Below are positions 1-7,635 of a stretch of DNA of 15,062 nt, piece after piece. The translations under genes were made by a program, and so were the position numbers. Under the pieces are notes generated by a model. That model ran no database searches, was not told the DNA's origin, and saw only the letters and a program-made list of their open reading frames with translations. Position 1 is the stretch's first letter. Every line of letters starts with the position of its first letter. The stretch lies in assembly GCA_019115725.1 (NCBI GenBank), contig DXCY01000175.1, forward strand, positions 1-15,062, given 5' to 3'. The DNA is from Candidatus Luteimonas excrementigallinarum. GTDB taxonomy: Bacteria > Pseudomonadota > Gammaproteobacteria > Xanthomonadales > Xanthomonadaceae.

Positions 1-60
1 GGGGCGCAGCCAGGCGTTAATGGGCCTGCCTGCGCGGCGCCAGTCGCTTGGGCCAACCGG

Positions 61-543
61 TCAGGGCTGGGCCGGCATCACTTCGCGGCTGAAGCGCAGC
101 GGCGCCACCAGGCCTTCGGCGGTGGTTACCTCCACCTCCAGCGTCAGCGTATCGGGCGGCTGGATCTGGAAGGTGCCCACGTACTCCATGGCCGTTCCTG
201 CGTCGACGTTTGCAAGGGCAATGGACTGCTGCACGCCGCGCAGGTCGCGCACGCTGGCCGTCACCTTCGCTGGCGTTGGTGCCTGCGCGCCGGGGTCCGG
301 GCTGGCCACGCGCACCACCAGCATGAAGCCGTGGCGTTCGCGCTGGACTCCGTAACGCGCGGCGATGGCCTCCGGCAGGGCGCCGGTATGCGCCACGCTG
401 GCCTGGACCAGCATGCCGTGGGCCACCAGTTCTTCCGGAGTGGCGTCCACCTGGGGTTGACCGCTGCCCATATCGGAACCCGGTCCACAGGCGGCCAGCA
501 GCATGGCCAGCAGCAGGAGGGGCAGGGCGAGGCGCATGGGCAT
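61..543 (-). CDS. DUF4426 family lipoprotein
   Basis: Predicted 160-residue lipoprotein of unknown function. Residues 1-18 form a hydrophobic lipoprotein signal peptide ending in a lipobox (Leu-Ala-Ala-Cys) with the acylated cysteine at position 19. The next residues are Gly-Pro-Gly-Ser-Asp, followed by a beta-rich domain of about 125 residues that resembles the DUF4426 family. Its ATG (541-543) shares one base with the TGA stop of proC, so the two genes should be translationally coupled and co-transcribed. A second ATG two codons downstream (537) could be used instead; neither has a strong Shine-Dalgarno sequence. In Pseudomonas a DUF4426 gene also lies close to proC, as I recall, which supports the family call. 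The mature protein is expected to be membrane-anchored in the periplasm. The final 60 bases of the window beyond its stop show no gene. Confidence 0.8.
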   Translation of the reverse strand: MPMRLALPLLLLAMLLAACGPGSDMGSGQPQVDATPEELVAHGMLVQASVAHTGALPEAIAARYGVQRERHGFMLVVRVASPDPGAQAPTPAKVTASVRDLRGVQQSIALANVDAGTAMEYVGTFQIQPPDTLTLEVEVTTAEGLVAPLRFSREVMPAQP

Positions 544-1382
544 CAGTCGTTCGCCGCGGACAGTTCGCCGCCGCGCCCGGTGGCGCTGGCGATGGCGCGC
601 GCCACCAGTTCCCGCAGCCCGCCCTGTTCGAAGGTCTGGATCGCGGCATGGGTGGTGCCGCCTGGGGAAGTCACCCGCCGGCGGAGCTCCGACGGGGCTT
701 CGTCGGACTCGGTCAGCATGCGGGCGGCGCCGAGGATGGTCTGCAGCACCAGGGTGCGGGCGGCCTCCGCGGGCAGGCCCTGGGCCAGGGCGGCTTCCTC
801 CATGGCTTCGGCCAGCAGGAACACATAGGCCGGGCCGCTGCCGGAGACCGCGGTCACCGCATCCATCCGCGCTTCGTCGTCGATCCACACGGTGGGGCCG
901 GCGGTGGAGAGCACTGCATCGGCCAGCGCACGCCCCTGTGCATCGACCTTGGCGTTGGCATACAGGCCGGTGACGCCGGCGCCGAGCAGGGAGGGGGTGT
1001 TGGGCATCGCACGCACCACCGCCGCGTCGCCGCCCAGCCAGCGCTCCATCTGTGCCGAGGTGATGCCCGCAGCCACGGAAACGGCCACCGGGCGCGCGCT
1101 GCGGGCCTGTTCGGCCAGGTCCTCGCAGACCACGCGCATCACCTGCGGCTTGACCGCAAACATCCACACTCCGGCGCCGCGGACGGCTTCGGCCGCCGAG
1201 GCGAATGTGTCCACCCCGAACTCCTCTTCCAGCCGGCGCCGGGTTGCTTCGCTCGGCGCGACCACGCGGATGGTGTCCGGTGCGCTGCCGTTGGCGATCA
1301 TGCCGCCGATCAGGCTGCGGGCCATGTTGCCGCCGCCGATGAAGGTGGTGATGGTGGGGGAGGAGGAAGCGTCTGCAGTCAT
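543..1382 (-). CDS. proC: Pyrroline-5-carboxylate reductase
   Basis: Catalyses the last step of proline synthesis, NAD(P)H-dependent reduction of 1-pyrroline-5-carboxylate to L-proline, in the cytoplasm. The 279-residue product has the usual length for the family. An N-terminal Rossmann motif (FIGGGNMA, residues 14-21) is followed by VKPQ (78-81), MPNTP (126-130), and the C-terminal dimerisation and substrate-binding domain with AVSGSGPAY (178-186) and SPGGTT (239-244). The ATG at 1380-1382 is chosen because it sits 13 codons before the Rossmann glycines; longer readings of this frame add non-homologous sequence. The Shine-Dalgarno sequence is weak. The gene is divergent from pilT and overlaps the DUF4426 gene by one base. 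In Pseudomonas a YggS gene lies between pilT and proC and a YggT gene after proC; both slots are empty here. Confidence 0.96.
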   Translation of the reverse strand: MTADASSSPTITTFIGGGNMARSLIGGMIANGSAPDTIRVVAPSEATRRRLEEEFGVDTFASAAEAVRGAGVWMFAVKPQVMRVVCEDLAEQARSARPVAVSVAAGITSAQMERWLGGDAAVVRAMPNTPSLLGAGVTGLYANAKVDAQGRALADAVLSTAGPTVWIDDEARMDAVTAVSGSGPAYVFLLAEAMEEAALAQGLPAEAARTLVLQTILGAARMLTESDEAPSELRRRVTSPGGTTHAAIQTFEQGGLRELVARAIASATGRGGELSAAND

Positions 1383-1410
1383 CTTGGTTCCGGTGAAAAG
1401 TGCAGCGGGC

Positions 1411-1433
1411 AGACTAGCGGAACCGTTTTCCGC
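1411..1433 (-). promoter_or_regulatory. Possible proC promoter with adjoining dyad
   Basis: On the minus strand a TAGTCT hexamer (1416-1411) could be a -10 element about 28 bases before the proC start. Directly upstream of it lies a perfect inverted repeat with 6-base arms, GCGGAA and TTCCGC (1417-1422 and 1428-1433), separated by five bases. This would place a dyad between -10 and -35, a usual operator position. No good -35 hexamer is visible, so the promoter is tentative. Confidence 0.3.
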
Positions 1434-1531
1434 CTGCAGGCCGGGTGGGCATGGCCGGTGCAGCCCGCAGCCGCCGTTGTGAGGGTGGGATGCGGCCTTT
1501 GCCGGCTGGATCTGTGACGCGGGTAGGGCGC

Positions 1532-1537
1532 TATACT
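1532..1537 (+). promoter_or_regulatory. -10 element (TATACT), likely pilT promoter
   Basis: TATACT differs from the sigma-70 -10 consensus at one position and lies in the pilT-proC intergenic region. Transcription would start near 1544, giving a leader of about 70 bases before the pilT ATG. There is no clear -35 hexamer at 16-18 bases upstream, so the call rests on the -10 box and its placement. Confidence 0.4.
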
Positions 1538-1613
1538 GCGGCCGGGGAGTACGCTTGGGCCTGCCTGGGCAGTCCGGGCCCGCATCAACACAGCTGCTGC
1601 GCAGGGGACACGC

Positions 1614-2651
1614 ATGGATATCGCCGAACTGTTGGCCTTCTCGGTCAAGAACAAGGCTTCCGACCTCCATCTATCGGCAGGCCTTCCGCCGATGATCCGG
1701 GTCGATGGCGACGTACGCCGGATCAACATCCCGGCGCTGGACCACAAACAGGTGCACGCGCTGGTCTACGACATCATGTCGGACAAGCAGCGGCGCGACT
1801 ACGAGGAATTCCTCGAGGTCGACTTCTCGTTCGAGATCCCGGGCCTGGCGCGCTTCCGTGTCAACGCGTTCAACCAGAACCGTGGCGCGGGCGCGGTGTT
1901 CCGTACCGTTCCCTCCGAGGTACTTACGCTCGAGGATCTGGGCACGCCGGCGGTGTTCCGCCAGCTGATCGATCAGCCGCAGGGCCTGATCCTGGTGACC
2001 GGGCCGACCGGCTCGGGCAAGTCGACCACGCTGGCGGCGATGGTCGATCACATCAACAAGACCGAATACGGGCACATCCTCACCATCGAGGACCCGATCG
2101 AGTTCGTGCACACCGCGCAGAAGTGCCTGATCAACCAGCGCGAAGTGCACCGCGACACCCACGGCTTCAACGAAGCGCTGCGCTCCGCGCTGCGTGAGGA
2201 CCCGGACTACATCCTGGTCGGCGAAATGCGCGACGTGGAAACCATCCGCCTGGCGCTGACCGCGGCCGAAACCGGCCACCTGGTGTTCGCCACCCTGCAT
2301 ACCTCCAGCGCGGCCAAGACCATCGACCGCATCATCGACGTGTTCCCCGCCGGCGAGAAGCCGATGGTGCGCTCGATGCTGTCCGAATCGCTGCGCGCGG
2401 TGATCAGCCAGGCGCTGCTGAAGAAGGTCGGCGGCGGGCGTACCGCGGCGTGGGAAATCATGGTGGGCACGCCTGCCATCAGGAACCTCATCCGCGAGGA
2501 CAAGGTGGCGCAGATGTACTCGGCCATCCAGACCGGCCAGTCGATGGGCATGATGACCCTGGACCAGCACCTGCAGGATCTCGTCAAGCGCGGCATGGTC
2601 ACCCGTGCCCAGGCGAAGGACTACGCCAAGGACAAGCGGCTGTTCGAATAA
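1614..2651 (+). CDS. pilT: Type IV pilus retraction ATPase PilT
   Basis: Hexameric cytoplasmic ATPase that powers disassembly of PilA into the inner membrane, and so pilus retraction, twitching and DNA uptake. The 345-residue product has a PAS-like N-terminal domain (about 1-100) and a RecA-like domain. Walker A is GPTGSGKST (130-138), the Asp box is ILTIEDPIEFVH (155-166), Walker B lies at ILVGEMRD (200-207) with Glu204 catalytic, and the His box is TGHLVFATLHT (220-230). The AIRNLIRE motif diagnostic of PilT and needed for retraction is present at 288-295, which separates it from PilB and PilU. The ATG at 1614 has a good AGGGGA ribosome site about six bases upstream. pilU follows after 12 bases, so the two genes form one operon. 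Confidence 0.97.
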   Translation: MDIAELLAFSVKNKASDLHLSAGLPPMIRVDGDVRRINIPALDHKQVHALVYDIMSDKQRRDYEEFLEVDFSFEIPGLARFRVNAFNQNRGAGAVFRTVPSEVLTLEDLGTPAVFRQLIDQPQGLILVTGPTGSGKSTTLAAMVDHINKTEYGHILTIEDPIEFVHTAQKCLINQREVHRDTHGFNEALRSALREDPDYILVGEMRDVETIRLALTAAETGHLVFATLHTSSAAKTIDRIIDVFPAGEKPMVRSMLSESLRAVISQALLKKVGGGRTAAWEIMVGTPAIRNLIREDKVAQMYSAIQTGQSMGMMTLDQHLQDLVKRGMVTRAQAKDYAKDKRLFE

Positions 2652-2663
2652 CCGGAGCGCATC

Positions 2664-3794
2664 ATGAGCAGCATCGATTTCACCTCGTTCCTCAAGCTGA
2701 TGGCGCACCAGAAGGCGTCGGACCTGTTCATCACCGCGGGCATGCCGCCGTCGATCAAGGTCCACGGCAAGATCTCGCCCATCACCCAGAACCCGCTCAC
2801 GCCGCAGCAGTCGCGTGATCTGGTGCTCAACGTGATGACGCCGGCCCAGCGCGAGGAGTTCGAAAAGACCCACGAGTGCAACTTCGCCATCGGCGTGTCC
2901 GGGGTGGGGCGCTTCCGCGTGAGCTGCTTCTACCAGCGCAACCAGGTGGGCATGGTGCTGCGCCGGATCGAGACGAAGATCCCGACCATCGAGGAGCTGA
3001 ATCTGCCGCCCATCGTCAAGACCCTGGCGATGACCAAGCGCGGCATCATCATTTTCGTCGGCGCCACCGGCACGGGTAAGTCCACCTCGCTGGCGTCGAT
3101 GATCGGCTACCGCAACCAGAACTCGACCGGCCACATCATCACCATCGAGGACCCGATCGAGTTCGTGCACAAGCACGACGGCTGCATCATCACCCAGCGC
3201 GAGGTCGGCATCGATACCGACAGCTGGGAGAATGCGCTGAAGAACACCCTGCGCCAGGCGCCGGACGTGATCATGATCGGCGAGGTGCGCACCCGCGAGG
3301 GCATGGACCACGCCATCGCCTTCGCCGAAACCGGCCACCTGGTGCTGTGCACCCTGCACGCCAACAATGCCAACCAGGCGATGGACCGGATCATCAACTT
3401 CTTCCCCGAGGACCGGCGCGGCCAGCTGCTGATGGACCTGTCGCTGAACCTCAAGGGCGTGGTCGCCCAGCAGCTGATCCCGACCCCGGACGGCAAGGGC
3501 CGCCGGGTGGCGATGGAGATCATGCTCGGCACGCCACTGGTGCAGGACTACATCCGCGACGGCGAGATCCACAAGCTCAAGGACGTGATGAAGGAATCCA
3601 CGAACCTGGGCATGAAGACCTTCGACCAGAGCCTGTTCGAGCTCTACCAGGCCGGCGAGATCTCCTACGAGGACGCGCTGCGTCATGCCGACTCGGCCAA
3701 CGAGGTGCGCCTGCGCATCAAGCTGGCCCAGGGCGGCGATGCGCGCACCCTCAGCCAGGGCCTGGACGGGGTGGAGGTGGCGGAGGCCAACTGA
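2664..3794 (+). CDS. pilU: PilT-dependent retraction ATPase PilU
   Basis: Paralogue of PilT that assists forceful pilus retraction together with PilT. The 376-residue product has Walker A GATGTGKST (133-141), Asp box IITIEDPIEFVH (158-169), Walker B VIMIGEVR (202-209) with the catalytic Glu, and His box TGHLVLCTLH (223-232). At the position of the PilT AIRNLIRE motif it reads PLVQDYIRDG (291-300), as expected for PilU. The C-terminal extension past the ATPase core (about 345-376) is also typical. The ATG at 2664 has GGAG upstream. The gene lies 12 bases after pilT in the same operon. The following 136 bases to the superoxide dismutase gene contain a short GC stem (3827-3838) but no convincing terminator. 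Confidence 0.96.
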   Translation: MSSIDFTSFLKLMAHQKASDLFITAGMPPSIKVHGKISPITQNPLTPQQSRDLVLNVMTPAQREEFEKTHECNFAIGVSGVGRFRVSCFYQRNQVGMVLRRIETKIPTIEELNLPPIVKTLAMTKRGIIIFVGATGTGKSTSLASMIGYRNQNSTGHIITIEDPIEFVHKHDGCIITQREVGIDTDSWENALKNTLRQAPDVIMIGEVRTREGMDHAIAFAETGHLVLCTLHANNANQAMDRIINFFPEDRRGQLLMDLSLNLKGVVAQQLIPTPDGKGRRVAMEIMLGTPLVQDYIRDGEIHKLKDVMKESTNLGMKTFDQSLFELYQAGEISYEDALRHADSANEVRLRIKLAQGGDARTLSQGLDGVEVAEAN

Positions 3795-3930
3795 GCCTCC
3801 TGCAGGTCGCCCAGACCGTCGCGTCAGCCCGTGCGGGCGCGGCGGAATGTTGCGTTGCGTCCGGTTGATCCCTTTTTTACCTGCCGCGGGCGACAATAGC
3901 GGTCCTGCTCACTTTGCACGTGGAGATGTC

Positions 3931-4554
3931 ATGACCTACACCCTCCCCGATCTTCCATACGCCTATGACGCGCTCGAGCCGCACATCGACGCGCAGACGA
4001 TGGAAATCCATCACAGCAAGCATCACAACACCTACGTCACCAACCTCAACGCCGCGCTGAAGGACAGCGGCCACGAGGGCAAGGCGATCGAAGCGCTGGT
4101 GGCCGAGGTCAACTCGCTGCCTGAGTCGATCCGCAACGCGGTGCGCAACAACGGTGGCGGCCATGCCAACCACTCGCTGTTCTGGACCGTCATGTCGCCC
4201 AACGGCGGCGGCAAGCCGCAGGGCGTGGTAGCCGAGCGCATCGACCGTGACCTGGGCGGCTTCGACGCCTTCAAGGAAAAGTTCGCCAACGCCGCCAAGG
4301 GCCGTTTCGGCAGCGGCTGGGCATGGCTGACGGTGGACGGCGAAGGCAAGCTGGCCGTTGAGGACACCGCCAACCAGGACAGCCCGCTGATGAAGAACAT
4401 CGGCTCGGGCAACACCCCGATCCTGGGCCTGGACGTGTGGGAGCACGCCTACTACCTGAAGTTCCAGAACCGTCGTCCGGATTACATCTCCGCGTTCTTC
4501 GACGTGATCGACTGGGCCGAGGTGGAGCGTCGCCTGCAGGCTGCCGAAGGCTGA
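3931..4554 (+). CDS. sodA: Superoxide dismutase, Mn type
   Basis: Converts superoxide to hydrogen peroxide and oxygen in the cytoplasm. The 207-residue product carries the four metal ligands His27, His81, Asp168 (in GLDVWEHAYY) and His172. The second-sphere Gln is at 149 (ANQDSP) and glycines precede His81 (GGGHANH), the arrangement of Mn-type enzymes; Fe-type enzymes carry that Gln in the earlier motif. No signal peptide is present. The ATG at 3931 is chosen because the protein aligns to the family from there and TGGAG lies upstream; the reading frame is open further upstream but without homology. A GACAAT hexamer at 3892-3897 may be the -10 element, with no good -35. A strong terminator follows, so the gene is probably monocistronic. 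Strict Mn use versus cambialism cannot be decided from sequence. Confidence 0.95.
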   Translation: MTYTLPDLPYAYDALEPHIDAQTMEIHHSKHHNTYVTNLNAALKDSGHEGKAIEALVAEVNSLPESIRNAVRNNGGGHANHSLFWTVMSPNGGGKPQGVVAERIDRDLGGFDAFKEKFANAAKGRFGSGWAWLTVDGEGKLAVEDTANQDSPLMKNIGSGNTPILGLDVWEHAYYLKFQNRRPDYISAFFDVIDWAEVERRLQAAEG

Positions 4555-4580
4555 TTTCCGCCTTCCGCATGTGTCACCAG

Positions 4581-4610
4581 GAAAGCCGGGCATTGCCCGG
4601 CTTTCTTCAT
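4581..4610 (+). terminator. Rho-independent terminator after sodA
   Basis: Perfect inverted repeat with 11-base arms (GAAAGCCGGGC at 4581-4591 and GCCCGGCTTTC at 4595-4605) and a three-base loop, followed by a short T-containing tail. It begins 26 bases after the sodA stop. The A-rich 5' arm and T-rich 3' arm give the usual intrinsic terminator form and could also work in reverse. Confidence 0.85.
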
Positions 4611-4710
4611 TCATGGCGCGACCGGCGTCGCGGTGTGGGCCCGTGGCGGTTGCGTGGCCTGCGCCTGCACGCGAAGATCGGCAGCCCGTCCCTGCTGGAT
4701 CGCCTGCCCC

Positions 4711-5169
4711 ATGGATATCGCCTACCGTCGCATCGCCACCGTCCACTTCACCCTGACGGATGAGGACGGCAGCGTGATCACCACCACGCGTGGCCATGAC
4801 CCGCTGGTGTACATGCACGGGACGGAGAGCATTGCCAGGGGCCTGGAAGAGGCGCTGGAAGGCCGCAAGGCGGGCGAGCAGTTCGAAGTGACGGTGCCGC
4901 CGGAGAAGGGCTTCGGACCGCGGCACGAGTCGCTGGTGCAGCGCCACCCGCTCAGCATCATCACCGACGGGGCGACGCCGGAGGTCGGGGCGCGCTTCAA
5001 TGCGCAGACCGCCAAGGGGCCGCTGGACGTGGTGGTGACCGCGGTCGAAGGTGACACCGTGACCGTGGATGGCAACCACCCGCTGGCCGGGCGCACGTTC
5101 CGCGCTGATCTCGAAGTGGTGGACGTGCGCGTAGCCACGCCCGACGAGATCCAGTTCGGCCTCGGCTGA
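4711..5169 (+). CDS. slyD: FKBP-type peptidyl-prolyl isomerase, SlyD-like
   Basis: Predicted cytoplasmic prolyl isomerase and folding helper. The 152-residue product shows the SlyD layout. An FKBP core (about 1-68) contains GLEEALEGRKAGEQFEV (44-60), an insert-in-flap chaperone domain follows (about 69-120) with the LVQRHP stretch (75-80), and the core resumes with DGNHPLAGRTF (120-130). Unlike E. coli SlyD it stops at residue 152, with no His/Cys-rich metal-binding tail, so a nickel-handling role is unlikely. It could also be described as SlpA-like. The ATG at 4711 matches the family start; the frame is open to 4633 without homology. The ribosome site is weak. It is flanked by terminators on both sides and is probably transcribed alone. 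Confidence 0.88.
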   Translation: MDIAYRRIATVHFTLTDEDGSVITTTRGHDPLVYMHGTESIARGLEEALEGRKAGEQFEVTVPPEKGFGPRHESLVQRHPLSIITDGATPEVGARFNAQTAKGPLDVVVTAVEGDTVTVDGNHPLAGRTFRADLEVVDVRVATPDEIQFGLG

Positions 5170-5194
5170 CGGCCGGGTCGCCAGCCCGGCCGTT
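5169..5194. terminator. Bidirectional hairpin between convergent genes
   Basis: Perfect 9-base inverted repeat (ACGGCCGGG at 5169-5177 and CCCGGCCGT at 5185-5193) with a seven-base loop. It overlaps the last base of the slyD stop codon and lies 26 bases beyond the stop of the convergent DUF4153 gene. It lacks a long U tract, so it may stop transcription weakly or protect 3' ends of both mRNAs. Confidence 0.55.
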
Positions 5195-5219
5195 CAAGCC
5201 GGCCGGTCGGTCGGGCCGA

Positions 5220-6983
5220 TCAGTGTTCGAGCGGATCCAGCCGCAGCGTTGGCCCGTCGCCGATGCGCAGATCGGGCCATGGCTGCTGGACGGAGCTGAC
5301 CTCGCCCGCACGCAGCCGTTCGATCAGGTCGATACGGGTGTCTGCAGTTCCATGCCACAGCGGGGTCTGCGCCACCGCCGGCCACTCGCCGTCCGCCGTG
5401 CGCGCATACAGCAGGCACTGGCCCCCGCCCGGCCAGTTCACTTCGCACAGCAGGATTTCGGACTGGCCATCGGCGTCGAGGTCCGGCGTCAGCACCACGC
5501 AGGGGCTGGGTCTCTGGCAACGGTCGCCCCCGGCCAGGGCGTGCCACCAGACATCGTCGGGGCTTTGGCTGCCTTCGGCCACCTGGATGTGGGCACGCAG
5601 GCCTGCCTCGTCCCGGCGGGTATCGGCGGTGGTCGGCTCGCGGCCCCAGCGGCGATTGCGGGAGAGCACTTCCTCAAGAGTGTCCCGATCCACCCTGCTG
5701 TCGATGAAGGCGGGGTGTTCGCGCAGGGCCAGCGCGGCGCGATAGCCGCGGCGGCCGGATTCAAACCGCAGGTAGGCCAGGTCCAGATCGGTGGCGCTGG
5801 TCAGTCCCTGTTCGAAGCGTTTGACCTGGCTGGCTACCGCAATTCTGTGCGGATCCAGCAGCGGGGTGTTGGCCAGGATCGCAATGCCGATCACCAGCCA
5901 TGACAGCGCCTGGTTCACCCGTGGAAGCGGGCGCAGCCAGGTGCCGCCGCGCAGCGCCGACCAGGCGTAGCCCAGCGCATAGGCCGAAGCCAGCAGCGTC
6001 AACAGGCCCGCCCACACCCGGTCGGCGGTCCACCCGTACTGGTGAACGCGCAGGCCGATGGCCACCAGGGCCAGCGCTGCATACAGCGGCAGCACCGCCA
6101 GCGCTGCCTGCACCAGCCGGCGCAGCCAGGCCGGGTAGGGCGGGGGATCACCGCCATCCTGGTAGACCGCATTGAGAAACAGCACCAGCAGGGCTATCAC
6201 GCTGACCAGCAGCGCCGCTGCCGAGCGGGTTTCCCACAGCGGCTGCAGCCCGGTGAAGGGCAGGCTGGCCATGAACAGCAGGGCGATGAAAGCCAGCAGC
6301 GGCAGCAGCCCCCTGAAGATCGCAAACAGGATCTGCCGCGCCACCTGGATCGCGCGCTGGCGCGTGCGGCCGATCAGGATTCCCAGACCCGCCATGGCGC
6401 CGGTGGCGAGCATGGCGAAGGCATCCTCGCGGAACAGGTCGCGGAAGAAATCGATCCGCACCAGCGAGAATAATCCCGCCCACAGATGCAGCACCAGCCA
6501 GCAGATGCCGGTGAACAGCGCTGCCAGGGCCAGGGTGAGGGTGTTCTGCCAGGCGTGCTCGAACAGCGCCGGGTAGGGCGCGCGCCAGTGGCCGTGCTCG
6601 AGCCGGCACTGCAGCCAGGGCAGCAGCACGAAGGCGCACAGCGCCACGCTCGCGCCGAACGGGGCCAGCACCGCCGAGGCGGACAGGCCCGGGGCGCCGG
6701 TGGCCGTCCAGGCGGCCCCGGCGGCCAGCGCCAGGAACAGTCCGCTGGTGGCTGCCACGTGCTGCCAGAAGCGCCGGTCGCCAAGGTGCACCACGCTGAG
6801 CGTCATCATCGTGGGCACGGTGAGCACCAGCGTGTACCAGCATACCCGGCCGCCCAGCGCGCCCAGCAGCGGCCAGCCCAGCTCCTGGCCTTTCTGGGCC
6901 ACGTACATCAGGCCGCCCTGCGCCAGCGCCACCAGGACGATGAACATGCGGGACTGTTGCGGCAACCGGGGTTCGCTGTGCAT
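5220..6983 (-). CDS. DUF4153 multi-pass membrane protein
   Basis: Inner-membrane protein of 587 residues with unknown function. The first 375 residues contain roughly ten to eleven hydrophobic segments (for example 14-31, 38-66, 78-93, 103-124, 147-174, 188-206, 218-243, 255-272, 290-312, 324-341 and 357-376). The spacing resembles DUF4153 proteins. Residues 377-587 are hydrophilic and form a soluble domain. Within it DLDADGQSEILL (501-512) resembles a calcium-binding Dx[DN]xDG loop of the FG-GAP/dockerin kind. The C-terminal tail is probably a sensor or binding domain, but which side of the membrane it lies on is not clear. The ATG at 6981-6983 lacks a strong ribosome site; an ATG 12 codons later is an alternative. 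The gene is divergent from yqgE and convergent with slyD. Confidence 0.8.
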   Translation of the reverse strand: MHSEPRLPQQSRMFIVLVALAQGGLMYVAQKGQELGWPLLGALGGRVCWYTLVLTVPTMMTLSVVHLGDRRFWQHVAATSGLFLALAAGAAWTATGAPGLSASAVLAPFGASVALCAFVLLPWLQCRLEHGHWRAPYPALFEHAWQNTLTLALAALFTGICWLVLHLWAGLFSLVRIDFFRDLFREDAFAMLATGAMAGLGILIGRTRQRAIQVARQILFAIFRGLLPLLAFIALLFMASLPFTGLQPLWETRSAAALLVSVIALLVLFLNAVYQDGGDPPPYPAWLRRLVQAALAVLPLYAALALVAIGLRVHQYGWTADRVWAGLLTLLASAYALGYAWSALRGGTWLRPLPRVNQALSWLVIGIAILANTPLLDPHRIAVASQVKRFEQGLTSATDLDLAYLRFESGRRGYRAALALREHPAFIDSRVDRDTLEEVLSRNRRWGREPTTADTRRDEAGLRAHIQVAEGSQSPDDVWWHALAGGDRCQRPSPCVVLTPDLDADGQSEILLCEVNWPGGGQCLLYARTADGEWPAVAQTPLWHGTADTRIDLIERLRAGEVSSVQQPWPDLRIGDGPTLRLDPLEH

Positions 6984-7010
6984 GGCCGGATCCGGCGCGG
7001 ATGGGAGCGT

Positions 7011-7016
7011 AGTATC
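7011..7016 (-). promoter_or_regulatory. -10-like element (GATACT) for the DUF4153 gene
   Basis: On the minus strand GATACT lies 27 bases before the ATG and would give a leader of about 20 bases. No -35 consensus is visible. It is back to back with the TAGAAT element of yqgE, within an 85-base divergent promoter region. Confidence 0.3.
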
Positions 7017-7056
7017 GCAGCACGGCGGGCTCCGGCTGCCATGCCGGGCGAACCGT

Positions 7057-7062
7057 TAGAAT
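7057..7062 (+). promoter_or_regulatory. -10 element (TAGAAT), leaderless yqgE promoter
   Basis: TAGAAT ends six bases before the yqgE ATG at 7069, so the expected transcription start coincides with the start codon. There is no Shine-Dalgarno sequence. Both facts point to a leaderless mRNA. No -35 consensus is seen at the usual distance. Confidence 0.5.
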
Positions 7063-7068
7063 GCCCGC

Positions 7069-7635
7069 ATGTCTGTTGAAGCCACCCCGCTCGCCGGGCA
7101 GCTGCTGATCGCGCTGCCGGCATTGGCCGATCCGAACTTCGCCCGTTCGGTCACCCTGATCTGCCAGCACAACCCCGACGGGGCCATGGGCGTGGTGGTC
7201 AACCGGGTGTCCGAATACACCCTGGGCGACGTGCTCGCGCAGATGGACCTGGGCTGCGACGACCCGCTGGTGAGCGGGCAGCCGGTGCTGGCCGGCGGAC
7301 CGGTGCATCCCGAGCGCGGCTTCGTGATCCACGACGGCGACGCCCGCTGGGATTCCAGCATGCAGGTGCAGCCCGGCCTGCACGTGACCACCTCGCGCGA
7401 TGTGCTCGATGCCATTGCCCGTGGCGAAGGTCCGCAGCGGGTCCTGGTGGCACTGGGCTGCGCCGGCTGGGGGGCCGGGCAGCTGGAGCACGAGCTGGCG
7501 GAGAACACCTGGCTCAACGCGCCCGCCGATACCGAACTGCTGTTCGCCATGCCGCTGGAGGCGCGCTGGCAGGCGGCCGCCGGGCTGATTGGCGTGGACA
7601 TGCTGCAGATGGCCGGCTACATGGGTCGGGCGTGA
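7069..7635 (+). CDS. yqgE: YqgE/AlgH family protein
   Basis: Protein of 188 residues of the YqgE/AlgH (UPF0301) family, a normal length. It begins with the family's LAGQLLIALPALADPNFARSV stretch from about residue 8. It then has the GVVVNR motif (41-46), LAGGPVHPERGFVIH (74-88) and the ALGCAGWGAGQLEHEL segment that lead to the C-terminal strand. The molecular function is not established; the AlgH name comes from a Pseudomonas alginate study. The ATG at 7069 is preceded by a -10 box and no ribosome site, suggesting leaderless translation. The gene overlaps ruvX by four bases, and the yqgE-ruvX pair is widely conserved in gammaproteobacteria. Confidence 0.95.
   Translation: MSVEATPLAGQLLIALPALADPNFARSVTLICQHNPDGAMGVVVNRVSEYTLGDVLAQMDLGCDDPLVSGQPVLAGGPVHPERGFVIHDGDARWDSSMQVQPGLHVTTSRDVLDAIARGEGPQRVLVALGCAGWGAGQLEHELAENTWLNAPADTELLFAMPLEARWQAAAGLIGVDMLQMAGYMGRA

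Noticed and set aside
3827..3838. Terminator after pilU.
   Set aside because: The stem GCCCG/CGGGC has only five pairs with a two-base loop and no T tract directly after it.
1671..3896. A very long open frame opposite pilT-pilU (741 codons).
   Set aside because: It is the antisense shadow of two strongly conserved ATPase genes in GC-rich DNA. Its translation is a low-complexity His/Arg/Leu-rich sequence with no recognisable domain.
3865..3897. TTGATC plus GACAAT as a full sigma-70 promoter for sodA.
   Set aside because: The spacer is 21 bases, too long; only the -10-like hexamer remains plausible.
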